From NCBI GenBank assembly GCA_024691145.1, contig JAILNW010000054.1:1-6143 (forward strand): a stretch of DNA of 6,143 bases. The letters run 5' to 3'. The translations under genes were made by a program, and so were the position numbers. The stretch's first letter is position 1, and every line of letters begins with the position of its first letter. The notes below the pieces were generated by a model. It did not search any database. It worked only from the letters and a program-made list of their open reading frames with translations, and was not told the DNA's origin. Source of the DNA: Lachnospiraceae bacterium (GTDB lineage: Bacteria > Bacillota > Clostridia > Lachnospirales > Lachnospiraceae). Shown here one piece after another: positions 6,137 through 6,143 of this stretch.

Positions 6137-6143
6137 TGCCTGT

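Larger units (their letters stand above)
5851..6143 (+). mobile_element. Probable left end of an IscB-type IS200/IS605-related element (runs off the window)
   Basis: Immediately after the folD stop, gene sequence gives way to imperfect hairpins. The first, near CCCACGAC / GTTGCGGG, is the kind of subterminal hairpin used by single-strand transposases of the IS200/IS605 family. In IscB elements the omega RNA overlaps the left end and the guide lies just outside it. The exact boundary cannot be fixed without an empty site; it probably falls within 5846-5857. No target duplication is expected for this family. The nuclease gene and right end are outside the window, so the element may be complete or degraded. 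Confidence 0.4.

Noticed and set aside
5851..6143. Group I intron or IStron (group I intron fused to IS605)
   Set aside because: A GACTA (5919-5923) and a TAGTC (5986-5990) could pair like the P7 guanosine-binding helix, but I cannot find the ordered P, Q, R and S core motifs, and the region follows a stop codon rather than splitting a gene.
5851..6143. Group II intron 5' end inserted after a terminator
   Set aside because: No GTGYG boundary is present, no domain V is visible, and a ribosome binding site only about 280 bases in is too early for the domain IV reading frame.

Overview
The window is AT-rich DNA with closely packed genes, all on the + strand, and codon use that favours A/T at third positions. 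Together with the gene families present (a SEDS/class B penicillin-binding protein pair, a YbhJ-like 'hydratase' of the aconitase superfamily, FolD), this suggests a Clostridia-type Firmicute, probably Lachnospiraceae or a related gut anaerobe. That assignment is inference; there is no rRNA gene or other taxonomic marker here.

Layout. Positions 1-197 hold the 3' end of an FtsW/RodA/SpoVE-family gene. It runs straight into a class B penicillin-binding protein gene (best start 214, alternative 160; end 2007). The two form the usual pair of glycan polymerase and transpeptidase. A good sigma-A-type promoter (2022-2050) then opens a second unit with a Nudix hydrolase (2095-2547). A long hairpin (2550-2597) fills most of the gap before a 762-residue aconitase-superfamily hydratase (2634-4922), which keeps the three Fe-S cysteines but has an altered active site. 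A hairpin with a weak T-run (4944-4980) separates it from folD (5013-5849), a bifunctional enzyme of one-carbon folate metabolism.

The most interesting part is the last 294 bases (5850-6143). No convincing gene lies there, but RNA-like secondary structure is dense: four successive local hairpins, a 10-bp long-range helix joining 5946-5955 to 6055-6065 around an inner branched domain, and a 3' hairpin followed by a purine-rich ribosome binding site at the very edge of the window. This is the layout expected of the left end of an IscB-type (OMEGA) IS200/IS605-related element, where a HEARO/omega RNA precedes the iscB gene and takes its guide from DNA flanking the insertion. If so, the element inserted at or within a few bases of the folD stop codon, and the 3' end of folD supplies the guide. 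The nuclease gene itself would lie beyond the window, so the call rests on RNA architecture and context and needs downstream sequence or an Rfam search to confirm.

The other genes are housekeeping: cell-wall synthesis, nucleotide clean-up, central carbon metabolism and folate one-carbon metabolism. I see no CRISPR array, tRNA or rRNA.
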